This document shows positions 1 to 6,334 of a stretch of DNA of 10,795 nucleotides, piece by piece; the first letter of the stretch is position 1; each line of letters starts with the position of its first letter. The notes beneath the pieces are model-generated. The model saw nothing but the letters and a program-made list of their open reading frames with translations. It had not been told where the DNA came from and searched no databases. Source of the stretch: Bacillota bacterium (lineage in GTDB: Bacteria > Bacillota > Clostridia > Christensenellales > SZUA-584); the NCBI GenBank assembly GCA_023410475.1, contig JAEYPS010000015.1, positions 1-10,795 of the forward strand, written 5' to 3'. Made by a program: the position numbers and the translations under genes.

Positions 1-98
1 GACATCAAGTACGCTCAATAGATGAAATCAATGCCATTGCTGCAACTAAGGCTCATAAACTAGCAAAAGAACATCAACGAAAATCGAACAGAGTATGA
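1..98 (+). CDS. 3' end of an unidentified gene, C-terminal 31 residues
   Basis: Only the frame with codons starting at base 3 stays open from the window edge to a TGA at 96-98; the other two forward frames stop within the first 25 bases. The visible tail (starting HQVRSIDEINAIAATKAH) is helical-looking and basic near its end (KEHQRKSNRV). The stop overlaps the start of the next gene as ATGA, so the two are probably co-transcribed and translationally coupled. The fragment is too short to assign a family. From position, upstream of a helicase-like ATPase and a primase, a small DNA-binding or excisionase-type protein is possible, but that is a guess. Confidence 0.6.
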   Translation, partial: HQVRSIDEINAIAATKAHKLAKEHQRKSNRV

Positions 99-1177
99 AA
101 TCACTGATAGATATGAGGAATGGTGCCAAAATTGACGGTACCAATTACAAACTACTCCTGAAACATATAAGGTTGAATGTAACTGACAAATACGAATTCC
201 CTCCTGAGATTATTAAGGTAAATGGAACAACGGTAGCTACATTGGGAAATTTTAGTGCATCAACAGGCAAGCCTAAGAGCAAGAAAACTTTCAATGTATC
301 TGCACTAGTTGCATCTGCCCTCTCTGGGAAAGAGGTACTGAAGTATAAGACTATTCTGCCCCAAGGTAAAGAACGCATCCTCTATGTTGACACAGAGCAG
401 AGCAAATGCCATTGTCACAAGGTCATGCAAAGGATTATGAAGTTGGCCGGCTTGCCCATTGATAAGGAAGATGACAGAATCCTCTTCTTCGTCCTCAGAG
501 AATACACACCTGAGCAAAGACGAGAAATCATCAGTTGTGCTTTACAAGAAGAAGAGAATATCGGGTTAGTTATAATAGATGGCATCAGAGATTTGATCCA
601 TGACATCAACTCACCAGGTGAATCTCTGAATATCATAAATGAGCTTATGAGATGGTCTAGTTATTACGAAATGCATATTCATACTGTACTCCATCAGAAT
701 AAAGGTGATGACAATACAAGAGGACATATTGGTACAGAGCTTAATAATAAAGCAGAAACCATATTGCAGGTTTCCAAGAATGCAGAGAATCCCAATATCA
801 GTGAAGTCAGAGCTGTGCATATCAGAGATAAAGAATTTCAGCCTTTTGCTTTTGAAATCAATGAAGATGCATTGCCACAATTGGTAAACAACTATAAGTT
901 TACAAAGACTAAGGAGAAAATATCTTCATATGCAGACATGAGCAATGAACAACATCTTGAGGCTTTGGAATGTGCTTTCAAAGACAAACAAAGTATGGGA
1001 TATCAGGAATTGTTGGATTCCTTAAAGACTGGTTATGCGAGCATTGGGTACGCAAGAGGACGAAATACTATTGTCAAACTCTGCAAGTTCTTGTCCAATA
1101 TAAACGTTCTAATCAAGGAAGAACAAGGATACATATTTGATAAGGAACCTCTCTGCTCAGGAAGCAGTTTAGTTTAG
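95..1177 (+). CDS. RepA/KaiC-like AAA family ATPase (replicative helicase-type), 360 aa
   Basis: Probable cytoplasmic P-loop ATPase of the RecA-like RepA/AAA_25 type, which in Bacteroidetes mobile elements is commonly followed by a Toprim primase, as here. Visible motifs: a degenerate Walker A, GKPKSKKT at residues 58-65, preceded by a beta strand (TTVATLGNF); LYVDTEQ at 96-102; a Walker B strand ending in Asp, GLVIID at 157-162; and a sensor-like segment HTVLHQNKGDDNTRGHIGTE at 196-215, resembling the TxHxxK...RG pattern of RepA-type helicases. The C-terminal third (about 270-360) looks helical and may bind DNA. The P-loop lacks the second Gly of GxxxxGK(S/T); Lys63 takes its place. The start at 95 is chosen for its ATGA overlap with the upstream gene. 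Likely role: unwinding or loading for replication of the element. A regulatory ATPase is the alternative. Confidence 0.8.
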   Translation: MKSLIDMRNGAKIDGTNYKLLLKHIRLNVTDKYEFPPEIIKVNGTTVATLGNFSASTGKPKSKKTFNVSALVASALSGKEVLKYKTILPQGKERILYVDTEQSKCHCHKVMQRIMKLAGLPIDKEDDRILFFVLREYTPEQRREIISCALQEEENIGLVIIDGIRDLIHDINSPGESLNIINELMRWSSYYEMHIHTVLHQNKGDDNTRGHIGTELNNKAETILQVSKNAENPNISEVRAVHIRDKEFQPFAFEINEDALPQLVNNYKFTKTKEKISSYADMSNEQHLEALECAFKDKQSMGYQELLDSLKTGYASIGYARGRNTIVKLCKFLSNINVLIKEEQGYIFDKEPLCSGSSLV

Positions 1178-1215
1178 TTTGGGTATATATATAAGTTGGA
1201 CTAAACCGAATAGAT

Positions 1216-2103
1216 ATGAATATACTTGAAGCAAAGCAAATAAGCATAGTAGAATATCTTAAACAATTAGGGTATCAGCCTACCAAATCAAAGTGTGGAC
1301 AATATTGGTTCAAATCTCCATTCAGATCTGAGAGAACCGCATCATTTAAGGTTGACAACAACAAGAATGAATGGTACGATTTTGGCGTAGCCGATGGAGG
1401 TGATATTATCCTACTTGGGAAGTACCTATTCAATACAAGCAGCGTTAGTGAAGTACTATCTATACTAAGCAATCAGGTCCCGTGTGCGGATTCTATCAGA
1501 ATCAAGCCATCGACCATACAGCCTCCCCCTATCGAGGATATGTTTAGGAATGTAGAAGTCATCCCTCTCAACAACTATGCATTGTTGTCGTATGTCAAAT
1601 CTCGTCTCGTAGACATTAACTTGGCAAAACAGTATTGTCATGAGATTCATTACAAATTACGTCAGAGAGCATATTTTGGTATTGCTTTCGCCAATCGTTC
1701 AGGTGGTTATGAAATCAGAAATTCCTATTATAAAGGATGCTACAAAAATAAGGATATAACCATGGTATATATGTGCAATGGTGTAATACAAGAACACATA
1801 TGTATATTTGAAGGATTTATGGACTTTCTTTCCTATTTGACATTGGAAAAAGTTGAAAACAGATTCATCTGTATAGAATCATCCACAGATTATATGATTC
1901 TAAACTCTATAGGTAATTTGAAGAAGTGTCTCGAAGAACTGGATAAATTCTCATCTATCCATTGTTATTTGGATAATGACACAGCAGGACAAAAGACTGT
2001 AGAGACAATCAGAGGTTTATATGACCATAGAGTCTTTGATGAGTCTGTAAGGTACCAGGAATACAAGGATCTCAACGACTATTTATTAGGAAAAAAGAAA
2101 TAA
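1216..2103 (+). CDS. DnaG-like primase with CHC2-type N-terminus and Toprim domain, 295 aa
   Basis: Primase expected to lay RNA primers on single-stranded element DNA. The N-terminus (about 1-75) has the CHC2 fold pattern: SPFRSERTASFKV at 34-46 matches the DnaG CPFHxEKTPSF block, and WYDFGVADGGDII at 53-65 matches the second half. The Cys and His zinc ligands are replaced (Ser34, Arg37), so this copy probably binds no zinc. A Toprim domain follows: FEGFMDFL at 198-205 carries the catalytic Glu199 and Asp203 region, and YLDNDTAG at 251-258 carries the DxD (Asp253, Asp255). YKDLNDYL near the end is typical of small element-borne Toprim proteins. It is about half the length of chromosomal DnaG and has no helicase-binding domain. 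It lies 38 bases after the ATPase gene and is followed by a terminator, so it probably ends the replication operon. Confidence 0.87.
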   Translation: MNILEAKQISIVEYLKQLGYQPTKSKCGQYWFKSPFRSERTASFKVDNNKNEWYDFGVADGGDIILLGKYLFNTSSVSEVLSILSNQVPCADSIRIKPSTIQPPPIEDMFRNVEVIPLNNYALLSYVKSRLVDINLAKQYCHEIHYKLRQRAYFGIAFANRSGGYEIRNSYYKGCYKNKDITMVYMCNGVIQEHICIFEGFMDFLSYLTLEKVENRFICIESSTDYMILNSIGNLKKCLEELDKFSSIHCYLDNDTAGQKTVETIRGLYDHRVFDESVRYQEYKDLNDYLLGKKK

Positions 2104-2124
2104 AACGCATCAATATCAGATTTA

Positions 2125-2151
2125 GGGCGACTCAAAAGGTCGTCCTTTTTT
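2125..2151 (+). terminator. Rho-independent terminator after the primase gene
   Basis: GGGCGAC (2125-2131) pairs with GTCGTCC (2139-2145), with one G-T wobble, around a seven-base loop, and a run of six T follows. An A-T pair at 2124/2146 can extend the stem. AGGGC at 2124-2128 can instead pair with GCCCT at 2155-2159, enclosing the inner part of the hairpin. It sits 21 bases after the primase stop and should separate the replication module from the transfer operon. Confidence 0.85.
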
Positions 2152-2163
2152 ATTGCCCTTTTC

Positions 2164-2331
2164 CTTCTCAAAGTATGATATTAAAGTATGATTTATAATA
2201 TTTCAAACAAAATCACCCCTTCCAGAGCGGTTTTTGAGAAGATTATTTCGATAAATCATATTTAAGCCTTTCCTTTGCATCAAACTTTAATCATAATTAA
2301 ATATCATACTTCAAAAGATGAGTTCATACTT
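2164..2331. promoter_or_regulatory. Repeat-rich control region upstream of the transfer operon
   Basis: AT-rich gap holding repeated AGTATGA-type motifs in both orientations. Forward copies are at 2172-2178 and 2185-2191. Reverse copies (TCATACT) are at 2304-2310 and 2324-2330, the last inside the first codons of the next gene. Related reverse half-matches are AATCATAA at 2289-2296 and ATAAATCATA at 2251-2260. The two forward copies are 13 bases apart, and the reverse pair at 2291 and 2304 has the same 13-base spacing. The arrangement fits binding sites for a regulator that controls the tra operon, or iterons of a replication origin beside the primase. I found no convincing Bacteroides promoter (TTTG / TAnnTTTG); TTTG at 2274-2277 has no good partner box. 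Confidence 0.6.
2171..2311. repeat. Long imperfect inverted repeat (23-base arms) with nested inverted repeats
   Basis: The left arm 2171-2193 and right arm 2289-2311 are inverted copies that match at 21 of 23 positions, with the outer 12 bases (AAGTATGATATT) perfect. The arms enclose 95 bases. Two more perfect inverted pairs are nested or overlapping: 2164-2172 with 2233-2241 (CTTCTCAAA) and 2187-2196 with 2251-2260 (TATGATTTAT). The outer pair is too good to be chance even in AT-rich DNA; the shorter pairs could be. Confidence 0.85.
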
Positions 2332-2758
2332 TATATTCGCAATTGCTCTCACGGTGGCATACATCATCTACTTTGCAGTAATGATTATGCAGGACCTTTA
2401 CGGAAAGAAGAAAGACGGTAAAAATGATGTAGAGGTGTTTTCGGTGACAGATGACCCTGATGAAGGTGTACAGGTGTCAGAAAGCGACTCAGGTTTCAGC
2501 ATTGGAGAGGAAGATTACACTACCGAATATTTGGAACAAGAGAATGCCCCAACTCTCGATGAAAATCCAGAGTCATCCACTGATAGTCCATCTCCAATTG
2601 CTGAGATTAAATCACAGATAGATGAAACTATGGATACCGTTGAGTCATTTATGTCAAATCCTTGCACAGATGAAAAACTACAGTTGGCCTTAATTAATGG
2701 AGGTCATATTGATGATGATACAGAGCTGGATTGGAAAAAGGTAATCAATGAATTATGA
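2318..2758 (+). CDS. Small single-pass membrane protein with acidic tail, first gene of the tra operon, 146 aa
   Basis: I do not recognise a named family with confidence. Residues 3-25 form one hydrophobic helix (FIFAIALTVAYIIYFAVMIM), followed by a short basic stretch (YGKKKDGK) that suggests an N-out/C-in anchor. Residues 37-115 are very rich in Asp, Glu and Ser and look disordered. The end (about 117-146) returns to a compact sequence closing with DWKKVINEL. The gene stands directly upstream of the DUF4134 pair, overlapping the next gene by ATGA, so it is probably a minor inner-membrane part of the transfer apparatus or an operon-specific regulator. It holds the position of TraD in CTnDOT-type operons, but I see no sequence evidence for that identity. 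An AGTATGA-type motif lies within its first codons. Confidence 0.7.
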   Translation: MSSYFIFAIALTVAYIIYFAVMIMQDLYGKKKDGKNDVEVFSVTDDPDEGVQVSESDSGFSIGEEDYTTEYLEQENAPTLDENPESSTDSPSPIAEIKSQIDETMDTVESFMSNPCTDEKLQLALINGGHIDDDTELDWKKVINEL

Positions 2759-3093
2759 AGTTAACCATATTAAAACCATGCTTGCTTATCATGATGCTTG
2801 GCATAATACCAATGAGTGTATATGCCAAATGTGGAGGTGTTAATTATAGCTGGGGTGCTGATGCTCTTGCCTCCATGCACGACTATGTAGTCACAATGAT
2901 GCTTTATGTCTTATACATCTGCTATGCATTGGCTACAGTAGTTGGTATCATATCAGCTCTTCAGATAACAATAAAAATGAATATTGGCGAAGACGGTGTA
3001 AAGAAAGCCATTATGATGTTAGTCGGAGCTATACTCTTTATCATTAGTGCTTCAATTGTCTTCCCTGCTTTCTTTGGATATAGAATCTGGTAG
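2755..3093 (+). CDS. traE: DUF4134 family conjugation protein (TraE-type, VirB2-like), first of a tandem pair, 112 aa
   Basis: Small membrane protein of the Bacteroidetes TraE/DUF4134 type, thought to play the VirB2 pilin-like part of the transfer channel. A signal peptide covers residues 1-24 with likely cleavage after SVYA, leaving KCGG at the mature N-terminus. Two hydrophobic helices follow (about 46-72 and 85-107). They flank a short polar turn (KMNIGEDGVKKAI), and the protein ends in the family signature FPAFFGY. It overlaps the upstream gene by ATGA. The downstream gene encodes a paralogue with the same layout, so the element has two VirB2-like subunits. This one differs by its Cys26 and by Lys rather than Gln after the cleavage site. 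Symbol given by family resemblance; which copy is the true traE orthologue is unsettled. Confidence 0.78.
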   Translation: MKLTILKPCLLIMMLGIIPMSVYAKCGGVNYSWGADALASMHDYVVTMMLYVLYICYALATVVGIISALQITIKMNIGEDGVKKAIMMLVGAILFIISASIVFPAFFGYRIW

Positions 3094-3129
3094 TTATAAA
3101 CTTATTGTTTCACTTTTAATTAAAATCTT

Positions 3130-3495
3130 ATGTATCAGAAAGTAAAAAGCTTTTTTAAGAAGATGGCAGCCTCTAAGAACTTGAAGGCATTGGCCATTAT
3201 GTTGTTGTGTGGTGTAGGCTCAGTCTATGCTCAGACTACAGCTGGAGACTATTCAGCAGGTACAGGAGCACTGACCACTGTAGCCGAGGAGATCGCTAAG
3301 TATGTTCCTATCGTTGTCAAGTTGTGTTATGCAATTGCCGGTGTTGTAGCCGTAGTGGGTGCAATTTCGGTTTACATCGCCATGAACAACGAGGAACAGG
3401 ATGTCAAGAAGAAGATCATGATGGTCGTTGGTGCTTGTATCTTCCTTATTGCTGCGGCTCAGGCTCTTCCTCTTTTCTTCGGCATTGGAGGCTAA
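3130..3495 (+). CDS. traE: DUF4134 family conjugation protein TraE, second of the tandem pair, 121 aa
   Basis: Typical Bacteroidetes TraE: a basic N-terminal extension (MYQKVKSFFKKMAASKN), signal peptide core at about 18-31 and likely cleavage at VYA|Q (34|35). A small Thr/Gly/Ala-rich segment follows, then two hydrophobic helices (about 58-84 and 95-113) separated by the charged turn NNEEQDVKKK, and a terminal LPLFFGIGG. Known members belong to the conjugation channel and are compared with VirB2 pilins. The length is normal. It lies 36 bases after its paralogue and 12 bases before the TraF gene. Its codons look GC-richer than those of the first copy, which suggests the pair diverged long ago or has different expression demands. 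Confidence 0.9.
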   Translation: MYQKVKSFFKKMAASKNLKALAIMLLCGVGSVYAQTTAGDYSAGTGALTTVAEEIAKYVPIVVKLCYAIAGVVAVVGAISVYIAMNNEEQDVKKKIMMVVGACIFLIAAAQALPLFFGIGG

Positions 3496-3506
3496 ACCTA
3501 AGGTTT
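3494..3506 (+). promoter_or_regulatory. Small hairpin between traE and traF
   Basis: AAACC (3494-3498) and GGTTT (3502-3506) form a perfect five-base stem with a three-base loop. It overlaps the traE stop and ends one base before the traF ATG at 3508. It could mask the traF start region when traE is not being translated, or it may be chance. No T tract follows, so it is not a terminator. Confidence 0.3.
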
Positions 3507-3507
3507 C

Positions 3508-3807
3508 ATGAGTAAGGATAGAAAAGAGTCCTATCCTGATTACCCTATTTTCAAGGGGTTGCAAAGACCCCTTGAATTTATGGGTATTCAAGGAAGATAT
3601 ATTTACTGGGCAGCAGGAACCATTGGTGCAGCCATAGCAGGATTCATTATCGGCTACTGTATCGTAGGGTTTATATTAGGACTGATATTTCTGGCTACAG
3701 CATTAGTAATTGGAATTGGACTCATCTTATTAAAGCAAAGGAAAGGCCTACACACGAAACAGAACAAAAAGGGCATCTACATATATGCCTATTCAAAGAA
3801 GATTTAA
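3508..3807 (+). CDS. traF: DUF4133 family conjugation protein TraF (VirB3-like), 99 aa
   Basis: Small inner-membrane protein of the transfer machinery that pairs with the TraG/VirB4 ATPase, as VirB3 does in other type IV systems. The cytoplasmic N-terminus contains the family pattern YPIFKGLQRPLEFMGIQGRY (positions 12-31, first residue Asp/Tyr region). Two closely spaced hydrophobic helices (about 33-54 and 56-76) follow, then a basic tail KQRKGLHTKQNKKGIY that stays in the cytoplasm by the positive-inside rule. The length matches the family. Gene order DUF4134-DUF4133-TraG is the standard Bacteroidetes order, which strongly supports the call. Confidence 0.92.
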   Translation: MSKDRKESYPDYPIFKGLQRPLEFMGIQGRYIYWAAGTIGAAIAGFIIGYCIVGFILGLIFLATALVIGIGLILLKQRKGLHTKQNKKGIYIYAYSKKI

Positions 3808-3817
3808 GAAAGAAACC

Positions 3818-3837
3818 ATGGCTAATACATGGCTAAT
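3818..3837 (+). repeat. Short direct repeat ATGGCTAAT x2
   Basis: ATGGCTAAT occurs at 3818-3826 and 3829-3837, a period of 11 bases, in the traF-traG gap. It looks like a small tandem duplication. Both copies begin with ATG, but neither opens a convincing gene; the first gives only a seven-codon frame. Confidence 0.5.
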
Positions 3838-3851
3838 TTAATGTTGAACGT

Positions 3852-3881
3852 GGGTAGGTTGACAAGACAGTTGACCTACCC
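3852..3881 (+). promoter_or_regulatory. Strong hairpin in the traF-traG gap
   Basis: GGGTAGGT (3852-3859) pairs perfectly with ACCTACCC (3874-3881). Inner bases TGAC and GTTG can extend the stem to 12 pairs with two wobbles, leaving a six-base loop. The following bases CTATTTATTT are T-rich but not a clean T run. It ends 17 bases before the traG start. It may be a weak terminator, a processing site or a translation control element setting TraG level relative to the small membrane proteins. The 91-base gap is unusual for this otherwise tight operon. Confidence 0.55.
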
Positions 3882-3898
3882 CTATTTATTTCTAACTG

Positions 3899-6334
3899 AT
3901 GGTTTTATATATCATACTCATATTCACAGCTCTCTGCATAGGAATGGCAATTTCTGTGTATGCATTCGGTACTGGAGGTAAACGCAAGCATATCTTCCAG
4001 GATATCTATTATTCTGTAGAAGATAATGATGGCATTGGTGTACTCTATACGAAGAAAGGAGAATACTCTGCTATCCTTAAGGTTGATAATCCAGTACAGA
4101 AATATTCGGCAAACATAGATGCATACTATGAGTTCACTCAGGCATTGACAGCTATTATGCAGACGCTTGGTGAGGGCTATGCCATTCATAAACAGGACAT
4201 CTTTGTTAGGAAGCAATTCAACGACGAAAGCGGAATCAATCACGAATTTCTATCAGAATCATACTTCAAGTATTTCAATGGACGTAACTACACCGAAAGT
4301 ACTTGTTATTTGACAATAACACAGGAATCTAAAGGAAGTCGTCTATTCTCATATGACAATAAGAAGTGGAAAGAGTTCCTTGTAAAAGTACGTAAAGTAC
4401 ATGACCAGCTCAGAGATGCAGGACTTCGTGTCCGTTACTTGTCTAAAACAGAGGCTAGTGAGTATGTCGACAGATATTTTGCAATGAACTTTAAGGATAA
4501 GATTATCTCTATGTCAAACTACAAAGTTGATGGCGAGACTATCTCAATGGGTGGTAGAACAGCAAAGGTTTATAGCCTTATCGATGTTGATCATACAAAT
4601 CTACCCTCTATTATCCGACCATATACCAATATCGAGGTAAATAATGTCAGTATGCCAGTTGATCTATTATCAGTGATTGACAGCATACCTCATGCAGATA
4701 CAGTCATCTATAATCAGATAGTATATCTCCCAAATCAGAAGAGAGAACTATCGATGCTCGACAAGAAGAAAAACCGCCATGCTAGTATTCCTAACCCTAG
4801 TAATCAAATGGCGGTTGAAGACATTAAGAAAGTCCAAGAGGTTGTAGCTCGTGAGAACAAACAGTTGACATACACTCATTTCAACTTAATTGTCTCTGTG
4901 CCTGAAGATACTGATATTCAAAAGTGTACCAACCACTTGGAAAATAGTTTCAGCCGTTTGGGTATCCATATATCCAAACAAGCCTACAATCAATTGGAGT
5001 TGTTCGTAGGGTCGTTCCCAGGTAACTGTTATACAATGAATGAAGAATATGACAGATTCCTAACTCTCGGAGATGCAGCGGCATGTCTGATGTATAAGGA
5101 GCATATACAACATAGTGAAAACACTCCGCTAAGAATCTATTACACAGACAGACAAGGAGTTCCTGTGGCTATTGATATTACAGGTAAAGAAGGAGCAAAC
5201 AAACTTACAGACAACTCAAACTTCTTTTGTTTGGGACCATCTGGAAGCGGTAAATCTTTCCATATGAATAGTGTTGTAAGACAGCTCTGGGAGCAGAACA
5301 CAGACATTGTTATGGTAGATACTGGTAACTCTTACGAAGGTCTTTGTGAATATGTGGGCGGTAAGTATATAGCATATACTGATGAGAAACCTATTACGAT
5401 GAACCCTTTCAATATAAGTAAGCAGGAGTTAAATATCGAGAAGATAGACTTTTTGAAGAACTTGATACTGCTTATATGGAAAGGCTCAGACAGTCAGATA
5501 CCGGAACTTGAGTTCCGCGTAGTCGAACAGCTGATTACAGAATACTATGATTTCTACTTCAATGGAGCACAACCCTACACGTCTTCACAAAAGGATTCTA
5601 TTAAGAAGAATCTTACAACAATGGAGAAAAGACGAGGTACAGACTTGATGCAAATCCATGATAAGATTACCGATATGATATCGACATTGGAGAAGAGACG
5701 ATTGGCATTGAACATAGAATCTCTGTCTTATGACACATTCTATGATTTTGCGTGCGAACGACTCGACCAGATTTGTGTAGAGAACAACATTACGACCATT
5801 GACTGTGACAACTTTGCATATATGCTTCAGAACTTCTATAAAGGCGGCAAGTATGAAAAGATCCTTAATGAGAATGTGGATTCTACGTTGTTTGATGAGA
5901 CATTCATCGTGTTTGAAGTGGATGCAATCAAGGAAAACAAGCAGTTATTCCCGATTGTCACGCTCATCATTATGGATGTATTCCTTCAAAAGATGCGTCT
6001 GAAAAAGAACAGAAAATGTTTGGTCATTGAAGAGGCATGGAAAGCTATCGCCTCCCCTCTTATGGCCGAATACATCAAGTATCTGTATAAGACAGCAAGA
6101 AAGTTCTGGGCAAGCGTTGGAGTTGTCACTCAGGAAATCCAGGATATTATCGGTAGTCCTATTGTGAAGGAAGCTATCATCAACAACTCAGATGTTGTGA
6201 TGCTACTAGACCAAAGCAAATTCCGTGAACGATTTGATGAGATTAAGGCAATCCTTGGTTTGACAGATGTAGACTGCAAGAAGATCTTCACAATCAACAG
6301 ACTTGAGAATAAGGAAGGTAGAAGCTTCTTCTGA
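3899..6334 (+). CDS. traG: TraG, VirB4-like conjugation ATPase, ended early by an in-frame TGA, 811 aa
   Basis: Energises assembly and substrate transfer of the type IV secretion channel at the inner membrane. Residues 2-22 form an N-terminal hydrophobic segment. The VirB4/CagE N-domain spans about 30-420. Walker A is GPSGSGKS at 446-453, followed by DIVMVDTGNSYEGL (469-482) and MNPFNI (501-506). Walker B with its catalytic acids is LVIEEAWKAI at 708-717, and VTQEIQDI at 743-750 matches the VirB4 motif after Walker B. Reading ends at TGA 6332-6334 after GRSFF. The same frame stays open for another 83 codons that look like the family's normal C-terminus (separate entry). With the stop removed the protein would be 895 residues. 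Both nucleotide-binding motifs precede the stop, but the truncated product lacks the last part of the family's conserved sequence, so its function is uncertain. Confidence 0.93.
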   Translation: MVLYIILIFTALCIGMAISVYAFGTGGKRKHIFQDIYYSVEDNDGIGVLYTKKGEYSAILKVDNPVQKYSANIDAYYEFTQALTAIMQTLGEGYAIHKQDIFVRKQFNDESGINHEFLSESYFKYFNGRNYTESTCYLTITQESKGSRLFSYDNKKWKEFLVKVRKVHDQLRDAGLRVRYLSKTEASEYVDRYFAMNFKDKIISMSNYKVDGETISMGGRTAKVYSLIDVDHTNLPSIIRPYTNIEVNNVSMPVDLLSVIDSIPHADTVIYNQIVYLPNQKRELSMLDKKKNRHASIPNPSNQMAVEDIKKVQEVVARENKQLTYTHFNLIVSVPEDTDIQKCTNHLENSFSRLGIHISKQAYNQLELFVGSFPGNCYTMNEEYDRFLTLGDAAACLMYKEHIQHSENTPLRIYYTDRQGVPVAIDITGKEGANKLTDNSNFFCLGPSGSGKSFHMNSVVRQLWEQNTDIVMVDTGNSYEGLCEYVGGKYIAYTDEKPITMNPFNISKQELNIEKIDFLKNLILLIWKGSDSQIPELEFRVVEQLITEYYDFYFNGAQPYTSSQKDSIKKNLTTMEKRRGTDLMQIHDKITDMISTLEKRRLALNIESLSYDTFYDFACERLDQICVENNITTIDCDNFAYMLQNFYKGGKYEKILNENVDSTLFDETFIVFEVDAIKENKQLFPIVTLIIMDVFLQKMRLKKNRKCLVIEEAWKAIASPLMAEYIKYLYKTARKFWASVGVVTQEIQDIIGSPIVKEAIINNSDVVMLLDQSKFRERFDEIKAILGLTDVDCKKIFTINRLENKEGRSFF

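Noticed and set aside
145..636. Several overlapping minus-strand open frames within the ATPase gene
   Set aside because: They are antisense to a gene with clear motifs and look like random low-complexity translations.
1167..1206. GTTTAGT repeated at the end of the ATPase gene and able to pair with ACTAAAC before the primase gene
   Set aside because: The seven-base stem is weak and AT-rich, and no T tract follows; not enough to call a terminator or operator.
2274..2301. Bacteroides-type promoter with TTTG at 2274 and TAATTAAA at 2294
   Set aside because: The downstream box does not match TAnnTTTG and the spacing is short; a promoter is expected nearby but this one is not supported.
3253..3591. 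112-codon open frame on the minus strand across traE and traF
   Set aside because: It lies opposite two strongly supported genes, its translation has no recognisable features, and it has no start context of its own.
3829..3985. Leader-peptide-like open frame starting at the second ATGGCTAAT copy
   Set aside because: It runs out of frame into traG and has no regulatory codon pattern or start signal.
6332..6334. TGA recoded as an amino acid across the element
   Set aside because: TGA ends at least three other genes here, two of them in ATGA overlaps with the next start, so general recoding does not fit.
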